A DNA stretch of 64,000 nt from Streptomyces sp. NP160. Its GTDB lineage: Bacteria; Actinomycetota; Actinomycetes; Actinomycetales; Quadrisphaeraceae. Under the pieces are notes generated by a model, which worked only from the letters and a program-made list of their open reading frames with translations, had not been told where the DNA came from and made no database searches. The DNA lies in the NCBI RefSeq assembly GCF_006335115.1, contig NZ_VDMJ01000003.1, positions 144,497 to 208,496 of the forward strand, read 5' to 3'. Of this stretch, positions 26,252 to 37,527 are shown in pieces. The stretch's first letter is position 1. Each line of letters begins with the position of its first letter. The position numbers and the translations under genes are program-made.

Positions 26252-26277
26252 AGGGCCCCGGCACGCGCCGGGGCCCT
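26252..26277. terminator. Bidirectional terminator
   Basis: An 11-bp stem (AGGGCCCCGGC, loop ACGC) has an outer ACGACG/CGTCGT extension. It lies between the convergent PhoD-like gene and the sugar permease gene. Confidence 0.75.
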
Positions 26278-26324
26278 CCGTCGTCGTCCTGCTGGTCCCG
26301 GGTGACCGGGTGAGCAGCGAGGTG

Positions 26325-27548
26325 TCAGCGGGTGCCGGAGCGCCGCTTGTTGTAGACGTCGAAGGCGACGGCGAGCAGCAGCACCATGCCGCGGATGATG
26401 AACTGCCACTCCTGGCCGAGGCCGAGGATGATCATGCCGTTGTTGATGACGGCGACGAGCAGACCACCGACCATGGCGCCGACGATGGTGCCGACGCCGC
26501 CGGTCACCGCCGCACCGCCGATGAAGGCCGCCGCGATGGCGTCGAGCTCGGCGCCGGTGCCGGCGGCCGGCTGGGCGCCGTTGGTGTAGGCGGAGAAGAT
26601 GACGCCCGCGACACCGGCGAGGAAGCCCATGTTGACGAAGATCCAGAAGTTGACCTTCCGGACGTTCACGCCGGACAGCATCGCCGCGGACAGGTTGCCG
26701 CCGATGGCGTAGACCTGGCGCCCGAAGACCGTCGACTTGGTGATGACGGCGTAGAGCATGATCAGGATCGCCAGGGTGATGAGCACGATCGGCAGGCCGC
26801 GAGCGTGGGCGAGCTGCCAGGCGAACCACATGACGACCGCACCGACGACCACGATCTTCAGCAGCAGCACCGGCAGCGCCTCGACCACCTGCTGGTACTT
26901 GACGCGGGCCCGGCGGGTGCGGAGCTGCTGGACGACGAAGCCGACCACGGCGAGCGCCCCGATGAGCAGCGTGAACGCGTCGTACCCGTAGCCCCCCATG
27001 AGGCCGTTGAGGTAGCCCGTGGCGATCTTCTGGTACGAGGACGGGAAGCCCGACAGGGAGATGTTCTCCAGCACCAGGTAGTCGAGGCCGCGGAAGAGCA
27101 GCATGCCGGCCAGGGTGACGATGAAGGCCGGGACGCCCACGTAGGCGACCCAGAAGCCCTGCCAGGCGCCGATGACGACGCCCACGGCCAGGCCGGCCAG
27201 CGCCGCCACCCACCACGGCTGCTCGTAGGTGATGGCGAGGCGGGCCGCGACCGCGCCGACCACCGCGAGCACGGAGCCGACCGACAGGTCGATGTGGCCG
27301 GCGACGATGACGATGAGCATGCCGATGGCCAGGACCAGCACGTAGGCGTACTGGGTGACGATCGTGGAGACGTTGGCCGCGGCCAGGCTCCTGCCGTCGG
27401 TGAGGACGGCGAAGAGCGCCACCACCAGCACGAAGGCGATGTAGATGCCGCTCTGGCGGAGGTTGGCCGTGAGCGCCACCAGCGGGTTGGCGCTGCCGGT
27501 CTTCGGCTGGGGCGCGCTCGGGGCGGGCGCGGTGGTCTGCGTGCTCAT
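26325..27548 (-). CDS. Sugar ABC transporter permease (GguB/MmsB/XylH type)
   Basis: This 407-residue inner-membrane permease belongs to the carbohydrate-2 family. About ten helices are visible, with the family-specific [60 protein letters not shown] and [20 protein letters not shown]. Its ATG overlaps the stop of the upstream ATPase gene by 4 bases, so the two are coupled. The likely cargo is L-arabinose or a related pentose, inferred from the ChvE-like binding protein and the shared operator with araDA. Confidence 0.93.
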   Translation of the reverse strand: MSTQTTAPAPSAPQPKTGSANPLVALTANLRQSGIYIAFVLVVALFAVLTDGRSLAAANVSTIVTQYAYVLVLAIGMLIVIVAGHIDLSVGSVLAVVGAVAARLAITYEQPWWVAALAGLAVGVVIGAWQGFWVAYVGVPAFIVTLAGMLLFRGLDYLVLENISLSGFPSSYQKIATGYLNGLMGGYGYDAFTLLIGALAVVGFVVQQLRTRRARVKYQQVVEALPVLLLKIVVVGAVVMWFAWQLAHARGLPIVLITLAILIMLYAVITKSTVFGRQVYAIGGNLSAAMLSGVNVRKVNFWIFVNMGFLAGVAGVIFSAYTNGAQPAAGTGAELDAIAAAFIGGAAVTGGVGTIVGAMVGGLLVAVINNGMIILGLGQEWQFIIRGMVLLLAVAFDVYNKRRSGTR

Positions 27549-29257
27549 GCGAGGTCCTCGGGGTTCTGGCTGGAGATGGGCGAGCGCGACTGCTCGGACT
27601 GCTGCGGGGCGCCCGGGACGGAGGGGGCCTCGCCGGAGGTGCCCGTCGTGGCGCCACCGGCCGCACCGGAGCGCGCGGAGACGCGCTCGAGGGTCATGAG
27701 CTCCATGAGGCGCTCCTGGCTGGCGTCGGCGATCGGCAGGTCACCGGTGATCCGCCCCTGCGACAGGGTGTAGATGCGGTCGCAGATGCCGAGCAGCTCG
27801 GGCAGCTCCGAGGAGATGACGATGACCGCCTTGCCCGCCGCGACCAGCTTGTTGATGATCACGTAGATCTCGTACTTGGCGCCCACGTCGATGCCGCGGG
27901 TCGGCTCGTCGAGGATCAGCACGTCGGGGTCCGCGAAGATCCACTTCGACAGGACGACCTTCTGCTGGTTGCCGCCCGAGAGCTTGCCGGTCACGGACAT
28001 CACGGTGGGCGCCTTGATGTTCATGTCCTTGCGCGAGCGCTCCGCGACCGCGATCTCCTCGTTGGCGTTCACCAGTCCGCCACCGCCGGCGAGCTTGTCC
28101 AGCGCCGCGGCGGAGACGTTGCGCTTGATGTCGTCGATGAGGTTGAGGCCGTACTTCTTGCGGTCCTCGGTGGCGTACGCGATGCCGTGCTTGATGGCCT
28201 CGCGGACGTTCCTCGCCTGGATCTCCTGGCCCCGCTTGTACAGGCGCCCGCCGAGGTAGCGCCCGTAGGAGCGGCCGAAGATGCTCATCGCCAGCTCGGT
28301 GCGGCCGGCACCCATGAGGCCGGCGATGCCGATGACCTCACCGGCGCGCACGGACAGGTTGGCGCCCTCCACCACGAGGCGGTCCTGCGTGGCGTGGCCG
28401 ACCGTCCAGTCCTCCACGCGCAGCACCTCCTCGCCGGGGTGGCTCTCGCGCTCGGGGTAGCGGCTCTCGAGGTCGCGGCCGACCATCCCGCGGATGATGC
28501 GCTCCTGCGTCACCTCGCCGGCGGCGATGTCCAGCGTCTCGATCGTCCTGCCGTCGCGGATGATCGTCGTCGACTGGGCGATCGAGATGATCTCGTTGAG
28601 CTTGTGGCTGATGATGATGCAGGTGATGCCCTCGGCCTGCAGCTGGCGCAGCAGCCCCAGCAGGTGCTCGGAGTCGTTGTCGTTGAGGGCGGCCGTGGGC
28701 TCGTCGAGGATGAGCAGCTTCACGTCCTTGGTGAGCGCCTTGGCGATCTCCACCAGCTGCTGCTTTCCGACGCCCAGCTGGCCCACCGGGGTGGTGGGGT
28801 TCTCCTTGAGCCCGACGCGGCGCAGCAGCTTGCCGGCCTCGCCGTTGGCGCGGTTCCAGTCGATGAGGCCGCCGCGGCCCTTGACCTCGTTGCCCAGGAA
28901 GATGTTCTCCGCGATGGAGAGGTAGGGGACCAGGGCGAGCTCCTGGTGGATGATCACGATGCCGGCGTGCTCGGAGTCGTTGATGCCGCTGAAGCGCGCC
29001 ACCTCGCCCTCGAAGACGATCTCGCCGTCGTAGGTGCCGTGCGGGTAGACGCCCGACAGCACCTTCATGAGGGTGGACTTGCCGGCGCCGTTCTCGCCGC
29101 AGATGGCGTGGACCTCACCGCGACGGACCCTGAGCGTCACGTCGGAGAGCGCCTTGACGCCGGGGAAGGTCTTGGTGATGGAGCGCATCTCCAGGATGTC
29201 GTCCGTCGCGCCGCGCGGCGTCCCGCCGCCCTGTGGAGTGCTGTCGGTCGCTGTCAC
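27545..29257 (-). CDS. Sugar ABC transporter ATP-binding protein (GguA/MmsA type)
   Basis: The 570-residue product has two ABC cassettes. The first has Walker [15 protein letters not shown], the Q-loop [10 protein letters not shown] and [17 protein letters not shown]. The second has an altered Walker A ([16 protein letters not shown]), [14 protein letters not shown] and [20 protein letters not shown]. This asymmetry is normal for carbohydrate-uptake transporter ATPases. A Ser/Gly/Pro-rich tail of ~45 residues is extra. GTG at 29255-29257. It lies between the binding protein and permease genes. Confidence 0.94.
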   Translation of the reverse strand: MTATDSTPQGGGTPRGATDDILEMRSITKTFPGVKALSDVTLRVRRGEVHAICGENGAGKSTLMKVLSGVYPHGTYDGEIVFEGEVARFSGINDSEHAGIVIIHQELALVPYLSIAENIFLGNEVKGRGGLIDWNRANGEAGKLLRRVGLKENPTTPVGQLGVGKQQLVEIAKALTKDVKLLILDEPTAALNDNDSEHLLGLLRQLQAEGITCIIISHKLNEIISIAQSTTIIRDGRTIETLDIAAGEVTQERIIRGMVGRDLESRYPERESHPGEEVLRVEDWTVGHATQDRLVVEGANLSVRAGEVIGIAGLMGAGRTELAMSIFGRSYGRYLGGRLYKRGQEIQARNVREAIKHGIAYATEDRKKYGLNLIDDIKRNVSAAALDKLAGGGGLVNANEEIAVAERSRKDMNIKAPTVMSVTGKLSGGNQQKVVLSKWIFADPDVLILDEPTRGIDVGAKYEIYVIINKLVAAGKAVIVISSELPELLGICDRIYTLSQGRITGDLPIADASQERLMELMTLERVSARSGAAGGATTGTSGEAPSVPGAPQQSEQSRSPISSQNPEDLA

Positions 29258-29314
29258 TTCGCCGCCCGCCTGGTTGTGTTGGTGCTTGCTGTGCGCATGG
29301 GCCCACCCTCGCCA

Positions 29315-29363
29315 CTGCCGGCCGCCCCGCGCCCCCGGGTGGGGGGCGCAGGACGGCCGGCAG
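29315..29363 (-). other. Nested hairpin between binding-protein and ATPase genes
   Basis: Outer arms CTGCCGGCCG/CGGCCGGCAG enclose a second stem GCGCCCCC/GGGGGCGC, just after the binding-protein stop. There is no T run. Such hairpins commonly protect the binding-protein mRNA or attenuate transcription, giving excess binding protein. Confidence 0.7.
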
Positions 29364-29375
29364 CGTCAGGACGTG

Positions 29376-30521
29376 TTACTTCTGGCCCTTGTCGACCTGC
29401 TCCTGGGTGTAGTAACCGGAGTCGATCAGCACGGACTTGATGTTGTCCTTGGTGACCACCGTCGACTCGAGGAGGTACGACGGGACGACCTTGTTGCCGT
29501 TGTCGTAGTCGGTGGTGTTGTTCGCCTCCGGCTCCTTGCCCGACAGGTAGTCACCGGTGACCTTGATGGCCTCCTCGGCCAGCAGGCGCGTGTCCTTGAA
29601 GATCGTGGAGTACTGCTGGCCGTCGTTGATGAGCTTGACGTTGTCGATGTCAGCGTCCTGCCCGGTGACGACCGGGAACTTCTTGCTGCCCTGGCCGTAG
29701 CCGTCGTTGGCGAGCGCGGTGATGACGCCGCGGCTGATGATGTCGGCCGGGGCCAGCACGCCGTTCAGGGTGACGTTCGCGTCCGCGGAGGTCAGGAGCG
29801 TCTCCATGCGCTTCTGCGCGACGTCCGTCTTCCACTGCTGCGTGGCGATCTGCGAGATGTCCGTCTGCCCGGACGGGATCTTGATGACGCCCTTGTCGAT
29901 GTAGGGCTTGATGGTGTCCATGGCGCCGTTGTAGAAGAACGTCGCGTTGTTGTCGTCCAGCGAGCCGGCGAAGAGCTCGACGTTGAACGGACCGGTGGCG
30001 GCGGGGTTCTCCGAGCCGTCGGCGTTGAGGATGCCCAGGCCGGTCAGCAGCGAGGTGCCCTGCTGGACGCCGACCTTGTAGTTGTCGAAGGACACGTAGA
30101 AGTCGACGTTCTCCGTACCGCGGATGAGGCGGTCGTAGGAGATGATCTTGATGCCGGCGGCGGCGGCGTCGGCCAGCTGGCTGCTCAGGGCGGTGCCGTC
30201 GATCGACGCGATGATGAGGACCTTGTCCCCGTTGTTGATCATCGTCGAGATCTGGGAGGCCTGCGTGGGGATGTCGTCGTTGGCGTACTGGAGGTCGACC
30301 TTGTAGCCGAGCTCCTCCAGGCCGGCCTTGACGTTGTTGCCGTCGTCGATCCAGCGCTGCGAGGTCTGGGTGGGCATCGCGACGCCGACGGTCACGTCCT
30401 CGGGGGCGGCGCTGGTGGCGGACTCCCCGGGGGCGGTGGAGCCGGCCCCGCCGCCGCCGCAGGCCGACAGGCCGAGGGCGAGGGCTGCTCCGACGGCCAC
30501 GAGTGCGAAACGCTTGTTCAC
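29376..30521 (-). CDS. chvE: Sugar-binding lipoprotein, ChvE-like
   Basis: The 381-residue substrate-binding protein has a lipoprotein signal (FALVAVGAALALGLSACGG, lipobox Cys near residue 20) and the ChvE/XylF-type fold: VTVGVAMPTQTSQRWIDDG, KVLIIASIDGTALSSQL, IKIISYDRLIRGTENVDFYV, YNGAMDTIKPYIDKG, PVVTGQDADIDNVKLI and QQYSTIFKDTRLLAEEA. ChvE homologues bind L-arabinose, galactose and related sugars. GTG at 30519-30521 follows AGAGAGG. A LacI-type operator 150 bases upstream matches the one before araDA. Confidence 0.9.
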   Translation of the reverse strand: MNKRFALVAVGAALALGLSACGGGGAGSTAPGESATSAAPEDVTVGVAMPTQTSQRWIDDGNNVKAGLEELGYKVDLQYANDDIPTQASQISTMINNGDKVLIIASIDGTALSSQLADAAAAGIKIISYDRLIRGTENVDFYVSFDNYKVGVQQGTSLLTGLGILNADGSENPAATGPFNVELFAGSLDDNNATFFYNGAMDTIKPYIDKGVIKIPSGQTDISQIATQQWKTDVAQKRMETLLTSADANVTLNGVLAPADIISRGVITALANDGYGQGSKKFPVVTGQDADIDNVKLINDGQQYSTIFKDTRLLAEEAIKVTGDYLSGKEPEANNTTDYDNGNKVVPSYLLESTVVTKDNIKSVLIDSGYYTQEQVDKGQK

Positions 30522-30671
30522 GCGGTACCTCTCTGTGCCTCGAGACCCGACCGTGCTCCAGCGCCCGGACGTGGCCTTCGCACCGGCCTCTCGGGAGAGG
30601 TCGGTGAGCGCGGGGAGCCGGCGGGCGGGGCGCCGTTGCTGCACCGGGCCTGCGTCTCCTGCGCGGGGTCG

Positions 30672-30685
30672 ATTGTGAACGCTCA
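30672..30685. promoter_or_regulatory. LacI-type operator upstream of the sugar transporter
   Basis: TGTGAACGCTCACA differs by one base from the perfect palindrome before araDA, and the flanking GATTG/ATTG is shared. It lies in the promoter gap of the binding-protein gene; the other ~280 bases of that gap show no other feature. Confidence 0.8.
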
Positions 30686-30818
30686 CAGCCCCGGCCGGTC
30701 AAGGGCACAGAGCCTCTTGGGTGGTCACGATCCGGTCACGCCCATCGCGCGCGACGCGACGGCCCCGGGCGCCGGGCGCGCCCTCACCCGCCTGCGCTCC
30801 CTGGGGGAGCATGGGGCC

Positions 30819-31751
30819 GTGCCCGTGACACCCCCTGGTCCCGCCCCGGCCGGGCCCGAGCAGGAGGCGGCGCTGGTGGACGCGGTCCTGCGCTGGTACT
30901 CCTCGCACGCCCGCGACCTGCCGTGGCGCCACCCAGGGCCCCCCGAGCAGGTGGCGTGGCCCGTGCTGGTCAGCGAGGTGATGCTGCAGCAGACCCCGGT
31001 GGCGCGTGTCGAGCCGGTGTGGCGCGCCTGGCTGGAGCGCTGGCCGACGCCCGCGGCCCTCGCCGCTGACAGCGCCGGCGAGGCGGTGCGGGCCTGGGGC
31101 CGGCTGGGCTACCCCCGCCGTGCCCTCAGGCTGCACGCCGCGGCCGTCGCCGTCGTCGAGCGGCACGGCGGGAGGGTCCCCTCGGAGCAGGCGGAGCTGA
31201 GGGCGCTGCCGGGTGTCGGCGCCTACACGGCGGCAGCGGTGGGAGCGTTCGCCTTCGGCCAGCGCGTGGCGGTGGTCGACACCAACGTGCGCCGGGTGCT
31301 GGCCCGCGCCGTGCAGGGCTCGGCGGAGCCGGCACCGGCCCTGACGGCCGCCGAGACCGCGCTGGCGGTGCGGGTGCTGCCGCACGCCCCGCCCGAGGAA
31401 CCGCGGCTCCCGGCGCGCTGGTCGGTGGCGGTGATGGAGCTGGGCGCCCTGGTGTGCACCGCCAGGGCGCCCCGCTGCGGCGCGTGCCCGGTGGCGGACC
31501 TGTGCGCCTGGCAGCGCGCCGGGGCCCCTCCCGATGACGGTCCCGCCCGCCGCGGGCAGGCGTGGCACGGGACCGACCGCCAGGTGCGAGGGCGCCTGCT
31601 CGCCCTGCTGCGCGAGGCGCCCGGGCCCCTGGACGCCGCCGCGCTGTCGGCCGCCTGGGACGACGACGCCCAGCGCGAGCGCTGCCTGGCCTCGCTCGCG
31701 GCCGACGGGCTCGTGGTGCCCTCCGGCGGCGGCTGGTCGCTGCCCCTCTGA
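30819..31751 (+). CDS. mutY: A/G-specific adenine glycosylase
   Basis: MutY removes adenine mispaired with 8-oxoguanine. The 310-residue product has SEVMLQQTPVARVEP (catalytic Glu), the helix-hairpin-helix LPGVGAYTAAAVGAFAFG, the catalytic Asp in VVDTNVRRVLAR and the 4Fe-4S ligands C-X6-C-X2-C-X5-C in CTARAPRCGACPVADLC. The C-terminal NUDIX-like 8-oxoG reader seems absent; about 75 residues follow the cluster. GTG at 30819 sits 6 bases after GAGCAT; a second GTG two codons on is possible. Confidence 0.94.
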   Translation: MPVTPPGPAPAGPEQEAALVDAVLRWYSSHARDLPWRHPGPPEQVAWPVLVSEVMLQQTPVARVEPVWRAWLERWPTPAALAADSAGEAVRAWGRLGYPRRALRLHAAAVAVVERHGGRVPSEQAELRALPGVGAYTAAAVGAFAFGQRVAVVDTNVRRVLARAVQGSAEPAPALTAAETALAVRVLPHAPPEEPRLPARWSVAVMELGALVCTARAPRCGACPVADLCAWQRAGAPPDDGPARRGQAWHGTDRQVRGRLLALLREAPGPLDAAALSAAWDDDAQRERCLASLAADGLVVPSGGGWSLPL

Positions 31752-31763
31752 CCGCCCCCCGAC

Positions 31764-31832
31764 GCGCACTCGCGCACCCCAGTGCGGCTTCACGGCCCTC
31801 CGAAGGCGCACTCACGCACCCGAGTGCGTCTT
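31764..31832. repeat. Pair of 27-bp palindromic units, REP-like
   Basis: Two 27-base units (31764-31790 and 31806-31832) differ at only three positions. Each contains CGCACT and AGTGCG arms, so each can fold into a hairpin. They lie between convergent mutY and the acetyltransferase gene and may act as terminators or be a dispersed repeat family. Confidence 0.75.
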
Positions 31833-31860
31833 GGGGGGTCACCGGAGGCGCGCCGGCCGG

Positions 31861-32400
31861 TCAGCGCAGGTGCAGGAGCATCCGGGTGTTGCCCAGGGTG
31901 TTGGGCTTCACGCGGGCCAGGTCGAGGAACTCCGCGACGCCGTCGTCGTGGGAGCGCAGCAGCTCCGCGTAGACCTCCGGCGCCACGGGCGTGCCCTCGA
32001 TCACCTCGAAGCCCAGCCGGGCGAAGAAGGGCACCTCGAAGGTCAGGCAGAAGACCCGCGAGACGCCGGACTCGCGGGCGTCGGCCAGCAGCGCCTCCAC
32101 GATCGCCGACCCCACGCCGAGCCCGCGGGCCGAGGAGGCCACGGCCAGGGTGCGCACCTCGGCGAGGTCCTCCCACATGACGTGCAGCGCGCCGCAGCCG
32201 ACCACGGCGCCGTCCAGCTCGGCCACCCTCGTCTCGGGGACGGACTCGTAGGTGGCCACGGCGTGCTTGGCCACGAGCACGCCCTTCTCCGCCAACGGCT
32301 CGGTGAGGGCTCGGACCGCGCGCACGTCGGTGGCGCGGGCGCGCCGGACGACCACCCGGGACGTGGTCGGGCCGCCGGTGCCGAGGTGGGGTGCGGGCAC
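31861..32400 (-). CDS. argA: Amino-acid N-acetyltransferase (ArgA-like, stand-alone GNAT)
   Basis: The 179-residue GNAT enzyme resembles mycobacterial Rv2747, which acetylates glutamate or glutamine at the start of arginine synthesis. Visible features are VVRRARATDVRAVRAL, VVGCGALHVMWEDLAEVRTLA, the acetyl-CoA loop ARGLGVGSAIVEALL, VFCLTFEVPFFARLGFEVIEG and the C-terminal VKPNTLGNTRMLL. It lacks the kinase-like domain of E. coli ArgA. GTG at 32398-32400 has CACGAT 6 bases before it. Function is inferred from close resemblance. Confidence 0.85.
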   Translation of the reverse strand: MPAPHLGTGGPTTSRVVVRRARATDVRAVRALTEPLAEKGVLVAKHAVATYESVPETRVAELDGAVVGCGALHVMWEDLAEVRTLAVASSARGLGVGSAIVEALLADARESGVSRVFCLTFEVPFFARLGFEVIEGTPVAPEVYAELLRSHDDGVAEFLDLARVKPNTLGNTRMLLHLR

Positions 32401-32437
32401 GACCCCATCGTGCCCGACCCGTCCCCCCGTCGACGCG

Positions 32438-32471
32438 AGGAGCCCCCGACCCTGGTGGGTCGGGGGCTCCT
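32438..32471. terminator. 15-bp stem terminator after clpC
   Basis: A perfect 15-bp stem (AGGAGCCCCCGACCC, loop TGGT) lies 20 bases beyond the clpC stop, within the gap to the acetyltransferase gene. Confidence 0.8.
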
Positions 32472-32490
32472 GCTCAGGTCGGGCGCCTCG

Positions 32491-35022
<2,532 letters not shown>

Positions 35023-35131
35023 GGTGCGCTCCTCGCGAGCGTGGGCGGTGCGGATTCCGACCACCGGCTGCCACCGGGGGCGGACGACCTCACTGACCCT
35101 GACGATGCTATCCCCGGGGTGCGACGGCGGT

Positions 35132-35149
35132 GGGGGTCCGCAGACCCCC
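35132..35149 (-). terminator. Hairpin between lsr2 and clpC
   Basis: GGGGGTC, loop CGCA, GACCCCC. It would sit in the clpC leader or end lsr2 transcription. The remaining ~250 bases of the gap hold the clpC promoter region. Confidence 0.45.
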
Positions 35150-35247
35150 GCGTGACCGTCCCGGGTGGGGAGGACCGGGTCGGCCTCCCGTCACGGGGAG
35201 CAACGCTCCCAGGTCAAGGGGGTGTTCCGCCCCGGGGCGCTCCGGGT

Positions 35248-35261
35248 GTTCGCTGGTGGCG
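35248..35261. promoter_or_regulatory. Candidate ClgR box upstream of clpC
   Basis: GTTCGCTGGTGGCG fits the actinobacterial ClgR pattern GTTCGC-N5-GCG exactly. ClgR activates clp genes, and this site lies in the clpC upstream region. Confidence 0.5.
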
Positions 35262-35291
35262 GACGCCCCGCTGCCGGGGTGGGCCGAGGGG

Positions 35292-35630
35292 TCAGGCGCC
35301 GGTGGCCGCCCGGTAGGCCTCCACCACGGCCGCCGGGACCCGGCCGCGCTCGTTCACCGTGTGGCCGTTCTCGCGCGCCCAGGCGCGCACCGCGGCCACG
35401 TCGACGCCGCTGCCGGCGCCGGCCGCGCCGGCGGCGGCCCGGGCGCGCCGCCCGGCCGTGGTCCTGCGGGCGTGGCCCACCCAGACGGCGAGGTCGTCGC
35501 GCAGGCGCGCGGCGTTCTCGGCGGACAGGTCGATCTCGTAGTCGACCCCGTCGAGGGAGAAGGCGACCGTCTGGTCCGCGGTGCCGCCGTCGAGGTCGTC
35601 GACGAGCACCACCTGCATCGTCTGCGCCAC
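35292..35630 (-). CDS. lsr2: Lsr2 nucleoid-associated protein
   Basis: Lsr2 is the actinobacterial H-NS-like protein that bridges DNA and silences AT-rich, often foreign, genes. The 112-residue product has the N-terminal oligomerisation domain (MQVVLVDDLDGGTADQTVAF, YEIDLSAENAARLRDDLAVW), an Ala-rich linker and the C-terminal minor-groove-binding domain with the RGR hook (ENGHTVNERGRVPAAVVEAY). GTG at 35628-35630. Its stop is upstream of clpC. It follows the small membrane protein and lysS in the same direction. Confidence 0.97.
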   Translation of the reverse strand: MAQTMQVVLVDDLDGGTADQTVAFSLDGVDYEIDLSAENAARLRDDLAVWVGHARRTTAGRRARAAAGAAGAGSGVDVAAVRAWARENGHTVNERGRVPAAVVEAYRAATGA

Positions 35631-35631
35631 G

Positions 35632-35832
35632 TCAGGCCCCCTCGCCCGACGAGGACGACGACGCGCGCTCGCGCGCCGCCCGCTCGGCCGCCGCCCGCTC
35701 GGCGTCGGCGCGGTCGAGGGCCGCCATCGCCTCGCGCTCGCTGCGGTCCGCGCGCAGCACGGCGCGCATGACGAACCAGAAGAGCAGGGCCACCCCGATC
35801 GGGGGCGTCAGCGCGGCGATCGCGGCCATCAC
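35632..35832 (-). CDS. Small single-pass membrane protein
   Basis: The 66-residue product has one N-terminal transmembrane helix (ALTPPIGVALLFWFVMRAV) followed by an Arg/Glu/Ala-rich helical tail that could be a short coiled coil. GTG at 35830-35832 lies 7 bases after TACCGT with no ribosome site, a leaderless pattern, and the next codon is ATG. The stop is 2 bases from the lsr2 start, so the two are probably co-transcribed. The function is unknown. Confidence 0.65.
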   Translation of the reverse strand: MMAAIAALTPPIGVALLFWFVMRAVLRADRSEREAMAALDRADAERAAAERAARERASSSSSGEGA

Positions 35833-35839
35833 GCCCCGA

Positions 35840-35845
35840 ACGGTA
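35840..35845 (-). promoter_or_regulatory. -10 element of a leaderless promoter (small membrane protein-lsr2)
   Basis: TACCGT on the minus strand lies 7 bases before the GTG at 35832. It may drive lsr2 as well. Confidence 0.55.
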
Positions 35846-35879
35846 CCCCGTGGAGCGGGGACGGCCCCTCCTCCGGCGC

Positions 35880-37439
35880 TCAGGCCTCCGGCTTGACCAG
35901 CGGGAACAGGATGGTCTCGCGGATGCCGAGGCCCGTGAGCGCCATGAGCAGCCGGTCGATGCCCATGCCGACGCCCCCCGCGGGGGGCATGCCGACCTCC
36001 ATGGCGCGCAGGAAGTCCTCGTCGACGGGCATCGCCTCGTCGTCGCCGGCGGCGCCCAGGCGGGCCTGCGCCTCGAGGCGCTCGCGCTGGACCACCGGGT
36101 CGTTGAGCTCGGAGTAGCCGGTGGCCAGCTCGAAGCCGCGCACGTAGAGGTCCCACTTCTCCACCACGCCGGGCACCGAGCGGTGCGACTTGGTGAGCGG
36201 GGAGGTCTCCAGGGGGAAGTCGCGCACGAACGTCGGCGCCACCAGGTGGTCGCCCACGAGGTGCTCCCACAGCTCCTCGACGAGCTTGCCGGCGGTGGCC
36301 GTGGGCGCGACGCCCACGCCGAGGCGCTCGGCGCGCTCCACCAGCACCGAGCGCGGCGTCCGGGGCGTGACGGGCTCGCCCAGCGCCTCGCTCAGGGACG
36401 GGTACATCGACAGCTGGGCCCAGGTGCCGCCGAGGTCGTACTCGGTGCCGTCGGCCAGGAGCACCGTCGTCGACCCGAGGGCGTCGCGGGCCGCGGTCTG
36501 GACGAGCCCGCGGGTGCGCTCGGCCATGAGGTCGTAGTCGGCGTAGGCCTCGTAGAACTCGAGCATCGCGAACTCCGGGGAGTGCGAGGAGTCGGCGCCC
36601 TCGTTGCGGAAGTTGCGGTTGATCTCGAAGGCCCGGTCCAGGCCGCCGACCACCGCGCGCTTGAGGAACAGCTCCGGGGCGATGCGCAGGTACAGGTCGA
36701 TGTCGAAGGCGTTGGAGTGCGTGACGAACGGCCGCGCCGCGGCCCCGCCGTGCAGCGTCTGCAGCATGGGGGTCTCGAGCTCGAGGTAGCCCAGGCCGTC
36801 GAAGGTGGTCCGCAGCGACCTCACGACGGCGGCGCGCGTGCGCACCACCGCCCGCGCCTCCGGCCTCACGATGAGGTCGACGTAGCGCTGGCGCACCCGG
36901 ACCTCCTCGCTGGTGTCCTTGTGGAGCACCGGCAGCGGCCGCAGCGCCTTGGTGGCCATCGCCCACGAGCTGGCCATGACGCTCAGCTCACCGCGCTTGG
37001 ACTGCACCACGCGCCCGGTGGCGGAGACGACGTCACCCAGGTCGACGTCGGACTTCCACGCCGCGAGCGCGTCGGCGCCGACCTCGGCGAGGCTGAGCAT
37101 CACCTGCAGGCGCGTGCCGTCGCCGTCCTGGAGGGTGGCGAAGGCGAGCTTGCCGGTGCCGCGCTGGAACACGACCCGCCCCGCCACGGAGACGACGACG
37201 TCGGTCTCCTCACCGGCGGCCAGGCCGGCGTGCGCCTCGCGGACCTGCGCCAGGGAGGCGGTGCGGGGCACCGAGACGGGGTACGGCTCGACGCCGGCGT
37301 CCAGCAGCCGCTGCCGCTTCTCGCGGCGCACGCGCAGCTGCTCGGGCAGCTGGTCCGCCGCGAGGGCGGCCGCCTCGGCGGCGGCGGCGTCAGCGGCGTC
37401 AGCGGAGGTGCTGGGTGCGGTGGGCGGGACCTCGGACAC
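35880..37439 (-). CDS. lysS: Lysyl-tRNA synthetase (class II)
   Basis: LysS charges tRNA-Lys. The 519-residue product has an Ala-rich N-terminal extension (~30 residues), an OB-fold anticodon-binding domain ([20 protein letters not shown]) and the class II catalytic core: motif 1 near [13 protein letters not shown], motif 2 [20 protein letters not shown] and motif 3 [18 protein letters not shown] at 37437-37439 was chosen; TACGCT lies 8 bases upstream and no ribosome site is seen. Confidence 0.97.
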   Translation of the reverse strand: MSEVPPTAPSTSADAADAAAAEAAALAADQLPEQLRVRREKRQRLLDAGVEPYPVSVPRTASLAQVREAHAGLAAGEETDVVVSVAGRVVFQRGTGKLAFATLQDGDGTRLQVMLSLAEVGADALAAWKSDVDLGDVVSATGRVVQSKRGELSVMASSWAMATKALRPLPVLHKDTSEEVRVRQRYVDLIVRPEARAVVRTRAAVVRSLRTTFDGLGYLELETPMLQTLHGGAAARPFVTHSNAFDIDLYLRIAPELFLKRAVVGGLDRAFEINRNFRNEGADSSHSPEFAMLEFYEAYADYDLMAERTRGLVQTAARDALGSTTVLLADGTEYDLGGTWAQLSMYPSLSEALGEPVTPRTPRSVLVERAERLGVGVAPTATAGKLVEELWEHLVGDHLVAPTFVRDFPLETSPLTKSHRSVPGVVEKWDLYVRGFELATGYSELNDPVVQRERLEAQARLGAAGDDEAMPVDEDFLRAMEVGMPPAGGVGMGIDRLLMALTGLGIRETILFPLVKPEA

Positions 37440-37447
37440 GGTCCACG

Positions 37448-37453
37448 AGCGTA
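37448..37453 (-). promoter_or_regulatory. -10 element upstream of lysS
   Basis: TACGCT on the minus strand, 8 bases before the lysS GTG; the transcript would have at most a base or two of leader. Confidence 0.4.
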
Positions 37454-37527
37454 TCGGGGCCGCGCGCGGGCGGTGCGGACCCGGCCCGGGGCTCCCGCTG
37501 CGGCCCCGGGCGTGCTGGGATCGGGTG

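Noticed and set aside
30819..31751. mutY as a truncated gene because it lacks the NUDIX-like domain
   Set aside because: Actinobacterial MutY proteins are often short, and the catalytic and iron-sulfur motifs are complete with a normal stop.
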